Part shown: piece after piece, positions 52,425 through 62,393 of the stretch | Numbering within the stretch: position 1 is the stretch's first letter | Layout of the letters: every line of letters starts with the position of its first letter | Assembly (NCBI RefSeq): GCF_027943255.1 | Contig: NC_072894.1 | Span: 126,905,601-126,969,600, forward strand | Direction of reading: 5' to 3' | From: Anastrepha obliqua | Lineage: Eukaryota; Arthropoda; Insecta; Diptera; Tephritidae | Length of the DNA stretch: 64,000 bases | Made by a program: the position numbers and the translations under genes | The notes under the pieces: model-generated | Seen by the model: only the letters and a program-made list of their open reading frames with translations | What the model was told of the DNA's origin: nothing | Databases searched by the model: none

Positions 52425-53009
52425 CTTTTTAGCACCCGCTTTACTAGCTTCTGCTATAGCCTCGCTACGCATGGCATTAAACTCCTCGTTCTCCTTGGAC
52501 TCTTTCCCCTCAGATAATCCCGCTTTTAAGCTTTTAAAGTTAAGCTCTTTTGAAAGTGATGTTTCAACCTTTTTTCCAAACGGTATCCATGGAGGTGGTC
52601 CCGAGGCTCCGCTCATTCGACGTCCACTACGTGCGTATTTTTGCATGGTGCGAGCCAATTCCCACTTTTCAATCATTGGTTCAACACGTCCGCCCAAAAC
52701 TTGGATCTCAGACGACCGCAATATTAAAAAACCTTGCATCAACTGGATTCTCTCTGCTCGAAAATAAATTTTTGTTCCAGGAGGCAAGTTCATGCTCAGC
52801 GCTGAAATATTTTCTAATTCCAATGCTTGTATCGTGGTTAGCCCATCACTTAATTCTAACTGTAAAAATCGTGGTGCAGCTTTTGAGTCCTCGTTACTCT
52901 TTGGGGCCGAGATATTACGTGTCTTCTGTAATTGTAATACGATTCGCCCAGGAATATTATCGTCCCTTTTAATGGGAAGAGCTCCACCCGCAATATCACG
53001 GAAGTCCAT
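52425..53009 (-). CDS. Tdrd3: Tdrd3 exon 3: OB-fold region
   Basis: Residues 47-241, phase 0 at both ends. The acceptor TTAG precedes MDFRDIAGGALPIKRDD. The OB-fold that binds topoisomerase 3-beta in known TDRD3 proteins is recognisable. Landmarks are GRIVLQLQKTRNISAPK (human VLQIQKIRNVAAPK), SKAAPRFLQLELSDG, NISALSMNLPPGTKIYF (human KISLNTPPGTKVKL), FLILRSSEIQVLGGRVE and MIEKWELARTM. After the fold comes GPPPWIPFGKK (human GPPPFVPFGQK) and a charged helix ending EAIAEASKAGAKK. The donor is GTATTT at 52424, weaker than the GTAAGT used by the other introns. Confidence 0.94.
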
Positions 53010-53062
53010 CTAATTTACCAAATATTAAGTTTTTATTGTTCAAAAAATTTACAAGCACTTAC

Positions 53063-53165
53063 GTCCATAATGGTTGATATAATTTTTCGCACATCATTGA
53101 CTTCAGGACCACCCGTATTGGAAGCAGTAGCAATAACTTTCTGAAGACCGTCATCAGTTAAGTGC
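53063..53165 (-). CDS. Tdrd3: Tdrd3 exon 2: N-terminal RMI1_N-like region
   Basis: Residues 12 (split) to 46. Acceptor AG at 53167-53166, donor GTAAGT at 53062. It reads HLTDDGLQKVIATASNTGG then VNDVRKIISTIMD, comparable to human WYLSDEGIEACTSS and the following NVNDIILIAL. It is joined to exon 1 through a split Trp codon. Too short to appear as an open frame with its own start. Confidence 0.88.
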
Positions 53166-53232
53166 CTACATATAACGTAAAATGCGTGATTAATTACCAG
53201 CGTAATATCCAAAAAATTATTTAGAAACTTAC

Positions 53233-53267
53233 CATCCTTGCTCCAATAGCTTTTTATTTAACTCCAT
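53233..53267 (-). CDS. Tdrd3: Tdrd3 exon 1: translation start
   Basis: 35 bp encoding MELNKKLLEQGW up to the second base of the Trp codon, then GTAAGT (53232-53227). The ATG at 53267 is chosen because it yields the family N-terminus and a correctly phased junction to exon 2. Intron 1 is 67 bp (53232-53166) and intron 2 is 53 bp (53062-53010). Confidence 0.87.
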
Positions 53268-53904
53268 TTTTCAGAAATATGCCAATCCTTTAATGCTGTA
53301 GTAAACTCACTTTAACAAAAAATTCGTACGAGCAATTGTAAAAATATGTTAACGAATAGTGGATTCGATCAAACGCACATATTGCAATCAATACTGTGCA
53401 GTATTCACTATACGTACGGAACAGAAATAGTTCAGCATACTATACGTTAAAGCAAAACAGTTCCGACCAAATTAACATGTGGAATCCGTTCTGGCTAAAC
53501 TTTTGTATGGGTGTATTCGCATGACGAACGCTATATTCACCACGAACACTTTGCTGCAACGAACATAAATGGGAAACTCTTAATTTTTATCATACAGCAA
53601 ATCTGACACACATTTTGTAAATTGAAATCCGAAGTCATACAAATTCGGATTACACAAAGTGTAAATACGTTCCAAAGTGACTTCTTCAAAAAACCAAAAG
53701 CTCTGCCGCAAGATCTACTTTATTTTTTCACATTTAATAATTTATTTATTTTATAAGTTTTGATGATTGGCCAATAATAATCACAAATAATTATCCAAGT
53801 TTCTACTAAATATTCGCGGTTATTACTCGCTTATCAATTCGTTTGACTTACATCGAGTATCTAAGGTGTCGCCTTTAAAAAATAGTTACTTTATTTTTCG
53901 CGAT
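53268..53904. other. Tdrd3 upstream region
   Basis: Should hold the Tdrd3 promoter. No TATA box or other motif stood out. Region is AT-rich without sustained frames or element ends. Confidence 0.45.
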
Positions 53905-54477
53905 TTTGACAAGTCTGACGTCAGCTCCCTTCGCAATACAAAACAAACGAACAAAGCCAACAAAATTAGGAAAAGTTATATGATTGTGAAAATTCAGTGA
54001 ATAATAATATTTTGACTTGTGAGATTAAAACTAAACAAACTAATGCAAACAAAGTGACGTTTGTTAAATTGTGAAAGCACAAATTAATATAAAGCTTCCA
54101 AATGCAGTTTGCTTGCGTTTTTATGCGAAAGACGCCGTGGCAAGAAAGTATGTGTGTGTGCGCATAATTTCTGGTGTTTGGTTGTTTCCAAGGCGAATTT
54201 ATTATAGGTGACAGCAACCACATATAAGTAAAACCCTACATGTATTTGTTGTTGCGTTTGGTCCAAGCATCACGTCAACGTACAATCGCAAATGTAAACA
54301 TACGAATGTAAACATACCAATACATACAAACAAAGCATATCATTTTGACGTAAGCCATACCTACGGCGAAAAATTCAGCTGGGTGAATGCTGTCACCTAT
54401 AATAAATCCACCTTGGTTGTTTCCATTGCTTTCGCCTACTCTTTGTCTTCACGCACAAGTAATTCGCCTTCCTTTTG
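53905..54477 (+). repeat. interspersed repeat U, copy a, carrying a nested MITE
   Basis: Ordered blocks: CTGACGTCAGCTCCC, CAAAACAAACG, AAATTCAGTGAAT, GTGAAAGCACAAATTAATA, CCAAATGCAGTTT, GACGCCGTGGCAAGAAAG, TTGGTTGTTTCCA, then (after the 222-bp insert) TTGCTTTCGCCTACTC and TTTATTCATGGGCTC. Unit b follows directly in the same orientation. No open reading frame. It could be part of an LTR or a satellite-like unit; class unknown. Confidence 0.6.
54191..54412. mobile_element. 222-bp MITE with 13-bp flanking direct repeats
   Basis: Terminal inverted repeats share ATTTATTATAGGTGACAGCA, preceded by AGGCGA on the left and, reversed, GGTGG on the right. TTGGTTGTTTCCA is present on both sides (54178-54190, 54413-54425) but only once in the sister units b and c, which proves insertion. 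No coding capacity; superfamily not assigned. Confidence 0.78.
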
Positions 54478-54725
54478 CCTTTTTATTCATGGGCTCTGTC
54501 TGACGTCAGTTCCTTTTAACAATTCAAAACAAACTAAAGGAGGATAAATTATATTCAGTGAATGGCTTGGCAATATTGTAATATCTTAGATATGAACTAA
54601 AAAGGTCCAAATGCAGTTTTTTGTATTTTTGTGCGGAAGACGCCGTGGCAAGAAAAAGTGTCTGCGCGCGTATAATTTCTTGTTTTGGTTGTTTCCATTG
54701 CTGTCGCCTACTCTCCTTTTTCATA
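54478..54725 (+). repeat. interspersed repeat U, copy b (tandem to a)
   Basis: CTGACGTCAGTTCC, CAAAACAAACTAAAGG, ATTCAGTGAATGGCTTG, TCCAAATGCAGTTTTTTG, GACGCCGTGGCAAGAAA and TTGGTTGTTTCCATTGCTGTC in the same order as copy a, without the MITE. Confidence 0.65.
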
Positions 54726-54784
54726 TAAAAGTAATTCTCTTAGTCTAACCTTTTGTATTTCTCTAAAAAAAAGTGGAATTGATG

Positions 54785-54895
54785 TAGTTCGTGTAGCAGC
54801 AAAATCATTTCCTATACATTTACGGGGAATACTGCTGGAGTGACAGTCCTTGGTCGGATATAAGTCCAGGTAGTTCCGGTAACGTAAAAGAATTT
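54785..54895 (-). repeat. dispersed repeat with CAA/GTT ends, copy
   Basis: Blocks GTGTAGCAGCAAAAT, ACGGGGAATACTGC, GAGTGACAGTCCTTGG, CGGATATAAGTCCAGG match 42405-42535 in the same orientation. Ends are truncated. Confidence 0.65.
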
Positions 54896-54984
54896 TAATA
54901 ATTAACAATTACATAAACTCCTGTTTCTTTACCAACCGAGCAATTAGGACCGAATCGATGTGACTTCATTATACCAATTTATTT

Positions 54985-55700
54985 GGCGCTTTCCAAATAC
55001 CTTACGTTAGTGCTCCTCCAGAGTGAGGTAAAATCGTTGGATCATTCCATCCGATAATGTACGCATTTTCATAATCACCATCAAGCAACACATCTCTTTA
55101 AACACTGTGGACTCGAAGTTTCTTCCTTTATCTCAATACAAATCAATAGGTACTCCAAACCGAGTCACCCGGTTTTGCACAAAACCCTCAGCAATGGTTT
55201 TGGCCTCGTGGTTTGGTAGAGCGTATACCTCTGGCCATTTACTAAAGTAGTCCATAACAACAAGCACATATTTGTTGCCAGAGTCACTAGTTGGAAGCGG
55301 ACCCACCACATCCATAACCACTCGCTCAAATGGTGAACCCGCGTGGTGTTGTTGTAATCTTCCACGACTGCTTTCCCTTGGACCTTTCGCTGCCTTACAC
55401 CACACGCAATTTCGAATCCATTCGGCCACTGATTCTCGGCAATTTAACCGCCACTGCTTAATATTCTTCAGCGTTTTAGTGATACCAAGATGACCGTTCG
55501 CCTGGACCATTTTGGAATTCCTCAAATAGAGATGTAATTCTGATTTAAGGAACTATGAATAGATTACGGGAATGATTTCCATCTTCACTCTCAAGTACGC
55601 GACGCAGAGCTCCATAATTAATTTTGAGACTATTCCACCTCGCCAAATATGCCTTAGCCTCAGGACATTCCTTCGCTATTTCAGTTTAATTATATAATCT
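54985..55700 (-). pseudogene. Ty3/gypsy integrase, copy 2 (best preserved)
   Basis: The frame 55525-55133 shows the integrase N-terminal zinc-binding region (GHLGITKTLKNIKQ with the His, then CVWCKAAKGP with the Cys pair) and the start of the catalytic core. SPFERVVMDVVGPLPTSD holds the first Asp, followed by LVVMDYFSKWPEVYALPN and the TRFGVP block. The frame stops at about 55133 before the last acidic residue. Upstream (about 55690-55560), AKAYLARWNSLKINYGALRR is the RNase H to integrase linker. RT and RNase H were not found between this and the gag-like part at 55985. Confidence 0.82.
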
Positions 55701-55719
55701 CTATCCAACGTTTTTCCCT

Positions 55720-56250
55720 TCCATGATCTTTTTCAGGCTAGCAGCATTCAATGGGCTTCTTATCTCACTTGGTTCCCACTCATCATCGGGTTGGAGCTGC
55801 ATTGATCCGATGTCAACTATCCGCTCGGATCCCTCGACCTTGGGGCAATGCGTACGCGCTATAGCAAAAGGTCGCCAAGATAGTGAATTAGCTTTACCAT
55901 ATTCTTCCCCTTTACGATGCTGCAGATGAAATCTCTCCAGCGTATTTTGTTTCCTTTCATGGACGATTCAGTTGTAGTTCAAAGAGGTGAGCATTCATTC
56001 AGACTCGATCGTTTCCAGTTTCGACGTTATATGTGTCTTCTTTGCTTCTAACTTGGATATGCGAGTATCCTGTTTTTCCAGCTGCGAATTTATCTTCGAC
56101 GATAACTCCGTTGACATTTGTGACATCCGCGATAACATTTCCGCTGATATTTGCGATGATATTAGTGCCTACTGCAGTGGTCGCATACGGAATACAATTC
56201 GTGTATGAACCGATGCAGATAAGTTTTAAAGCATACGTGCCCAGTTAAGA
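55720..56250 (-). pseudogene. gypsy gag-like region, copy 2
   Basis: Minus-strand 56140-55990 reads MSQMSTELSSKINSQLEKQ then DTRISKLEAKKTHITSKLE, a coiled-coil-like gag N-terminus matching 46985-47420. 55930-55720 lies between this and the integrase and shows no RT motif. The upstream edge meets an R1-like LINE end near 56165. Confidence 0.55.
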
Positions 56251-57560
56251 GCTGGGTTAAGTTGAAAGATACCTCACCGTGCGCTCTCTTGAATTGTGGA
56301 TCTGTGGATTCTCTTGCCACAGAGCGTTCGATTTTGGTCTCGAAAAGCTTAACTGCCTCTTTCGTCACTATAACCATTGGATGCAATCCGACGATAACTT
56401 CTGCTGCATATTTCGATACTGTTTTGAACGGGCTGCATACCTTAAGCGTACTTAATCGATACGTTACTTAATGCAGCGGATGTACGACACGGCGCGTAGG
56501 ATTGTGTCAAATAGGTGCCTCATAGAGAATTTGAGTTTAACTACGCCTGAAAGCAATTGACACACGCGTTGCTTTGGCCCTCGCACGTTTATCATTAACC
56601 GCGATAACGCTGCCGCTGTCGCTGAATTATTTTGTAAGTATACTCCTGGTGGACTTTAAATGAGAACTTATTTTCTAGCATCAATGTATTTAATAGCTGG
56701 TATTTAGTGGCTCTGTGTTTGCCAACGCTTATAGTACTTCCTTTAAGTTTTTCCTGATAGAGATGAGTACCGCCTCTGTTTTCTATTCCACGCGCTGAAG
56801 CTCATTTTGTAGAAGTCACGTCTGTACAACCTCTATGGACTTATCGACTTTGTTGCAAATATCCCAAAATGTTTCGCTATAGCAATTACGGTGACGTCGT
56901 CCGCAAAAGTAGTTATTTCGGTTGCCTTGGGTACCAAGAGGTAAAGGACCCCGTCGTGCATATGTTCCATAGTAAGGGAGCGAGTTCAGAGCCTTGAATT
57001 ACACCGCATGTGACAACATGATTTTTCATACCTGCTGAGGTTTTATATTCCAGCAAACGGCCTTTGAAGTAGCTTGGTATGAGCTTTCTAGATAGAAGGA
57101 TACTCATATATGATCCGGTGTGTCTAAAATCTTTGCTCAATTTGCCGTATCGAATGCGTTTTTGATATCCAGGTTGTTATTAAGCAGTATTTCTTAGATC
57201 CTTCGCGCCAACGAGTACCTCTTATTGCATCCAGTTCTAGCTTAGTAGTTATGCTTAAAGCGTGAATATTGGATCTTCCTTTTCTAAAGCCACTCTGAAT
57301 CTTTGCCTCGAAACGGTTACATAAAACTCGCCTAATGGTGCTCACACTTACCAACGATGAAACAACAATCTACAATACTACGGAACGAAATGGTGGTGAG
57401 AATTCATTTACGTGGGGCTCTCATTAGTTTCATCGTGTCAGCTGATACGGGCGTACGTTGACGTTGTGAGTATGAGCACCATAAAACTTTCTCCGCTGAG
57501 TCGAAAAGGCAAATTGGCCTGTAGCTGGAGGTTCCGAGGTAGGTCTAACATGTTTCGGTT
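56165..57560 (-). mobile_element. R1-like LINE fragment, RT to C-terminus
   Basis: Minus-strand pieces in order: QSGFRKGRSNIHALSITTKL and AIRGTRWREGSKKYCLIT (57310-57170, RT fingers and motif A region), YFKGRLLEYKTSAG and TCGVIQGSELAPLLWN (motif B, about 57060-56970), ITTFADDVTVIAI (about 56925-56890). FADD is intact. The conserved end is AHGEVSFNLTQLLTGHVCF then KTYLHRF at about 56300-56220. The pattern matches R1-clade elements. Frameshifts and a deletion between palm and end. Confidence 0.75.
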
Positions 57561-57569
57561 TTTTCTTCA

Positions 57570-57735
57570 TACAAAGTAATCATTCGCAAGTTAAGCGCCT
57601 GAACGTGTAAAGTAATGTAATCAAGTCTTGAGATAAAAAAAAGAAGTTATGTTGCCATTAGTTTGTGACTTTTATTTAGCAATCCAGTAATTGAGTTCGA
57701 GCGATGTTTTATTCGAGAAAAACGTAACAATTAGT
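57570..57735 (+). repeat. LTR fragment (3' part) of a gypsy-type element
   Basis: Shares with 61183-61655 the blocks CAAAGTAATCA, GTAAGTTAA, GAACGTGTAAA, GTTGCCATTA and the end ATGTTTTATT..GA(A)AAAACGTAACA. It is followed at once by a primer-binding-site-like sequence, so it is the right end of a 5' LTR. The left part is missing or diverged. Confidence 0.6.
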
Positions 57736-57755
57736 GTCAGAAGTGAAATTGTGGA
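57736..57755 (+). promoter_or_regulatory. retroelement primer binding site, tRNA-Leu type
   Basis: TTAGTGTCAGAAGTGAAAT follows the LTR end. The complement of insect tRNA-Leu(CAA) 3' end (recalled as CACTTCTGACA plus CCA) would be TGGTGTCAGAAGTG; one base differs. Placement directly after the LTR supports the call. Confidence 0.5.
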
Positions 57756-57766
57756 ATAAGGTACCA

Positions 57767-57965
57767 TGAAACCGGACCCTAAAAACAAAAATGGGAAATT
57801 TGAGTGGTATATTGCAGCTGGAAGCTGAGGAAACATCGACCAAGAGAAGAGAAGGCAGAGAATCCAGGACCATCACCAGGAGAAGGCATGAATGTGATTA
57901 TGGCTGTTATATCACAAATATCATCACAAATGTCTCAACTGCCGAGATGATAGGATGAAAGTAGC
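57767..57965 (+). pseudogene. gypsy gag start fragment
   Basis: ATG at 57767 (MKPDPKNKNGKFEWYIAAGS) after the primer binding site. Farther on (57889 onward) another frame gives MNVIMAVISQISSQMSQLP, similar to the MSQMSTELSSKI stretch of gag copy 2. Stops interrupt. Probably the same gypsy family, here in plus orientation. Confidence 0.45.
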
Positions 57966-58200
57966 AAGCAAATGGTTAGGATCTAATAAAGATAAAAATA
58001 AAAATATTACTATGCTACTTCTATATGAAAACAGACTTCATTCATTAAAACAGATTATAATATATTGTTAAGTAAAATTATTTAAAAAAAAATTAGGAAA
58101 CGTCTGTAATAGCAAAATGATTAACAAAAATAACCTTAAAAGTATCATAATTGAAAATAATTTAAAATGTGCACAAGTTAAAATTAATATTACAATATTT
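57966..58200. other. non-coding, AT-rich
   Basis: No feature recognised. Confidence 0.5.
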
Positions 58201-60675
58201 CCTTCAATGTCAATGGCTTGGAAATCAAATATATATTCCCTGCGTTATTCGACTATGTTAAAAAGCATTACATTTTTGAACTTATAGAGACCCACCTAAC
58301 CGAAGAGAAAATAAATCAAGCAAAGAAATATTTCTCAGATTTTGGCACTTACTGGAAACCAGCAAGTCGTAGCAGCAAATTTGGAAGAGCGTCTGGAGGT
58401 TGCGTGTATCACCCCATTTACACACGGAGACATCTGGAATGGAGACACTGGAAATTCTCTTTTCATGTCTCATTCGCGGGCACACGGGCAAAATTGTTTT
58501 CGGCGACATTTTGACATTTAATACTTTAGCATCGTATGGTTCGGAAGTATTCTCGCACGCGCTTACATGTAAAGCGGAAAACGTTCGTCAAAAATTTCTT
58601 AAATATATGAATGAAAAATGCAAACTGGTTAAATAATAAATAATTTGTTGTTTTTTTTATTGAAATATATTTATAAATTCTTATACTTGAATAAAAAAAA
58701 TTAAATTAAAAATACTTCATATGTAAATAATTAACTTAAAATTAACTTGAGTATCTAGAAATGCAGGGAAAAATTAGAAATCAACATAAACATGTCCCAT
58801 AACTATTTTAAATTATACCTAATTTACTACCAAAAATAATCGTGCATTTCCCAAGCAGCGTTCGGATGTTTGTCATCGTTGTTTTCTTCCGTTTGTATGA
58901 AAACCAACACATAACTTAGAACTTTCTTCCACAAAAGCAGAAAACGAATGAAGCAACTGTCAAAAATTGCTTTAAGATTGGAAATACGAATAAGAAGAGC
59001 AAAGCGTGTCGCCAGTACAGGAGACAAATTCCCTTCCCTCTTCCCCGGCCGTCCTTCACCCTGGAACAAAATGTTTCCCTTCCAGTGGCGACATCGTGTA
59101 AATGGGCACTATGGAATCAAAAAAGAGTTGCAAAAAAAGGGCATACTACATAGTCTCAAAGCCGAAAATGGAGTAGATGTGATAAGATAAGGATGGCATG
59201 ATAACATTATATATATACCATTGTATATAAGAACAGCTTGGCACGAAGAAATTGAGGTGGTGAAGGAATTTTTCAAGGAAAGCACAGAGAAGATTTCAGT
59301 TGTTATGGGAAACCTAAATATTAGAGTTGGAAATATACAACAAAATATCGAAGACATGTACGCAGCAGATACTGGAAAAAGGAGTTCAAGAGATGCGGTA
59401 TTAATTAATAGAATCAAAAATTTTATGGATTTCAGCGAAGACTATGAATGGCAGAACAGCTGGTGATGAGGAAGATAATTTGACTTACATAAGTGCAGTT
59501 GGTAACTCCGTAAACGATATACTTATGTGCAGTTTCCCAAGAAGGTTTGAAACACATTGAAAGGTTCGAAGTTGAATCAAAAGTATAGTTTGACCACATA
59601 CCAATTAAATTAATATTAAAAATAAATATGGTACTAAACGAATTGGAAAACATCAACATCAAAGAAAACGATAAGATAAATTATCAATTAAATCTAAATC
59701 AATACCTAAATAGGTTTAAAAATGGAGGAGAAACAATGGATCTGGAGAAGCTTGCCAACGTAATAAAAATGTCAGTGCCACAGTCACCTGCCAGAAATAT
59801 TAAAATCACTTTTAAAAATGCATGGTTCAATTTCAAATGTTTTAAGGCTAGGAAGCTATCCTTCAAATATCTGAAAGACTTTAGATAATCGAACATTGCA
59901 GACGATAAGCAAAACTATCTACAGGCAAATCAATTTTATAGAAACGCATGTGAAAAAGCAAAGAAAGAATATTATGAAAAAATTGAAAAACGAATCAACG
60001 AAACTGCAAATACAAAAGAATGGTGGAGTGTAGCGAAGGATATAAGAGGAAAGTCATTTCAAGTTGGTACAAATATCACTGCGAACGATTTTAAATACTA
60101 TTTTCAAAGCCTACTAAACCAACCGCAATTAACAAAAGACATTTATTACGCAGCTGCGCTATGTAAAGATGAATATCTTGATAAAGATATAACTTTTATC
60201 GAAGTCGAAAAAACCATTAAAAATGCTAAAATAATTAAAGTGCCAAGAGAAGATAGAATACCTTATGAACCGCTAAAGTTTGCTTCGCCATAATTTCTGT
60301 TGGAGTTAAAAAAGGTATACAACATAATTTTTGAGAGCGGAAGAATCGATGAGACTTTTGAAAAAAACAATAATTTTCCCAATTTTTAAAAAGGGAGATG
60401 TAAATGCAGCCACTAACTAACGGGGTATTTCTTTTATGAATTCTATGGCAACGGTGTTAATGGAAAAAGAAGTATCCGACTATTTTAAAATCTGCACTGG
60501 TGTGAAACAAGGATGTCTGTTGTCGCCATTATTGTTCACTTAATACTTAAATTATTTGCCCGACTATTTGGAAGGTGGACTATTGGTTGAGGGCATGAAT
60601 ATTCGTCTTCTCCTTTATGCCGATGATATTGTTCTCCTGGCGGATAACCCTAAATCATGCAATCCATGATTAATA
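58201..60675 (+). mobile_element. LINE with endonuclease and RT remains
   Basis: Plus strand. FNVNGLEIKYIFPALF and FELIETHLTEEKI (58201-58310) are the start of an APE-type endonuclease. VVMGNLNIRVGN (about 59300-59340) is the G-D-F-N-A-x-x-G box with the catalytic Asp changed to Asn. A pre-RT helical region follows (59628-60230; AKKEYYEKIEKRI; EWWSVAKDIRGKS). RT palm remnants CTGVKQGCLLSPLLF (about 60496-60540) and LLLYADDIVLLADNP (about 60606-60650) keep an intact YADD. A large deletion lies at about 60440-60480 and several stops occur. It ends at about 60675, before repeat U copy c. Confidence 0.75.
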
Positions 60676-60699
60676 AGCTCTCTTCTCAGTACATAATTA

Positions 60700-60975
60700 C
60701 ATGTTCCTGAAAATTCAGTGAATGGCTTGTGAGATTTGATCTAATCAAACTAATAAAAACGAAGTGCCGTGTGTTAAATTGTGAAAGCACAAATTAATAT
60801 AAAGTCGCCAAATGCAGTTTACTTGCGTTTTTATGCGGAAGATGCCGTGGCAAGAAAGCATGTGTGTGTGTTCGGTTATTTCCGTTGCTTTCCCTACTCT
60901 TCTTCTTCACAAACAAGTAATTCCCCTTTCTTTTGCTTGTTTATTCATGGGCTCTTACGACACGGCGAATTCAAA
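60700..60975 (+). repeat. interspersed repeat U, copy c
   Basis: AAATTCAGTGAATGGC, AAGTGCCGTGTGTTAAATT, GTGAAAGCACAAATTAATA, CCAAATGCAGTTTACTTGCG, GATGCCGTGGCAAGAAAGC and TTTATTCATGGGCTC in the same order as copy a. Open frames over it are chance. Confidence 0.65.
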
Positions 60976-61182
60976 AGGCGCAATGGTGTATTCTATCATT
61001 GTTGATATAAACTCAAATAGTTATCTCACAGATCATTTAAATAATATTTAAAGAAGTAGAACTCCGAAGGATTTAGCGAAGCTAATTTGATACTTATTGA
61101 AAATCCGCTAAGAAAACAAGCGTTGTTCCAAAACAGTAAGCGTCCAGGGAAGGTTCATGCAATGTGATTAAAAGATTGAATG
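60976..61182. other. spacer
   Basis: No feature recognised. Confidence 0.4.
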
Positions 61183-61655
61183 GTGTGGTATATCGTATAC
61201 AGCAATGCAAAATTGGTCAGGGGAAAATCAAAATAGTTTACTGGACAGATTGGCTCTATTTGGGTCGAAAAGTTTGGTGTCTAATCGGGACGATCAGAAT
61301 TAAGGGAAGAGCAGTGTGGCAAAGCACGAATGTTTGTGAAACTACTAGCAAAACAGAGCGAATGAGATACTAAGCCAAAGATATGAATGGGAGATCTTAT
61401 GACAGCAGTTGCCAGAAAATACGAATTGCCACATCTATTCATTACGGTAGTTGTTAAGAACATGTATATAAGCAGGGGTGCATGCGCACAAAGTAATCAG
61501 TCGTAAGTTAAATGTTGAACGTGTAAACATAAAGTAAGGGGATTGAGTGCTGAAATTGAATAACGCAAATTGTGTTGCCATTAATTCGTGGCCAATCCAT
61601 TGGTCGAACTCAGAGGAATAATTAAGGGATGTTTTATTGGACAAAAACGTAACAT
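61183..61655 (+). repeat. putative solo LTR of a gypsy-type element
   Basis: Right end matches the LTR fragment at 57570-57735 and finishes ACGTAACA. A TATA-like TGTATATAAGCAGGGG is at about 61464-61479, at a suitable distance before the shared R/U5-like part. The left boundary (TGTGG at 61183) is a guess from the TG...CA rule. No internal coding follows, so a solo LTR is the simplest reading. Confidence 0.5.
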
Positions 61656-61779
61656 TATTTTATTTGCTTACCACTATTTGTTGCAATTGCATTACTTTTC
61701 TTTTAATGCCATAGCTACAGTTCAACACTGCGCTCACAATTTATTTAGGAAAATGTTCAATTGAAAAATAATGCATATA

Positions 61780-62391
61780 CAGGGCCCGCCATCTATCGTT
61801 ACGGATTTGAACTAGGTATTATTTGTCATCTGATTTGACAGAAAATTAGTTTTATTCTTCCGCTGAACGAAAATGGTTGTGTATACGCTCAAAGAACGCT
61901 GGGAAATATTGCGACATTACTTTGAAAATGGTAATGTTGCAGAATGTGTACGAAAATTACGTGGGGCAATGGGAAGAAGAAAAGCACCGAATGAAGCGTA
62001 TGTGCGTTACTTTACGAAAAAAGTAAGAGAAACTGGGTTGCTTATTGACAAACCAACGCGTGACTGACCAAAAACCGCCGTTGGATTATTATCTTTGGGG
62101 TGTCGTCAAAGACCAGTGTTAAGCCAACAAACCTGCAACAATTGATGCACTGAAGACCAACATACGCGATGTCATAGCTGAAATACAGCCGCATGCAATC
62201 GAAAATGTGTTCAAAAATTGGATCGATCGTATGGGATGGTGCATGGCTAGCCGAGGCAGCCATATGAATGAAGTTGTGTTCCATCAATAACCGAAAGGAT
62301 TGTACTTCAAAATAAAAACAGTTTGGAAAAATATTGAGTAGTTTCTGTTTTATAGCATTTTTAATTCCGTAGAGTTATATGGTAGACCCGT
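61780..62391 (+). mobile_element. DD41D-type element, third lineage, internally deleted
   Basis: Ends CAGGGCCCGCCATCTATC and, reversed, AACGGGTCTACCATATAAC align with changes; TA on both sides. The N-terminus MVVYTLKERWEILRHYFENG starts at 61873 and runs to about 62064. It joins a C-terminal part starting near 62075: a PLDYYLWG-like block, then VVKDQC, KPATIDALKTNIRDVI, ENVFKNWIDRMGWCM and GSHMNEVVFHQ to the stop at about 62290. The catalytic core is deleted. Confidence 0.75.
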
Positions 62392-62393
62392 TA

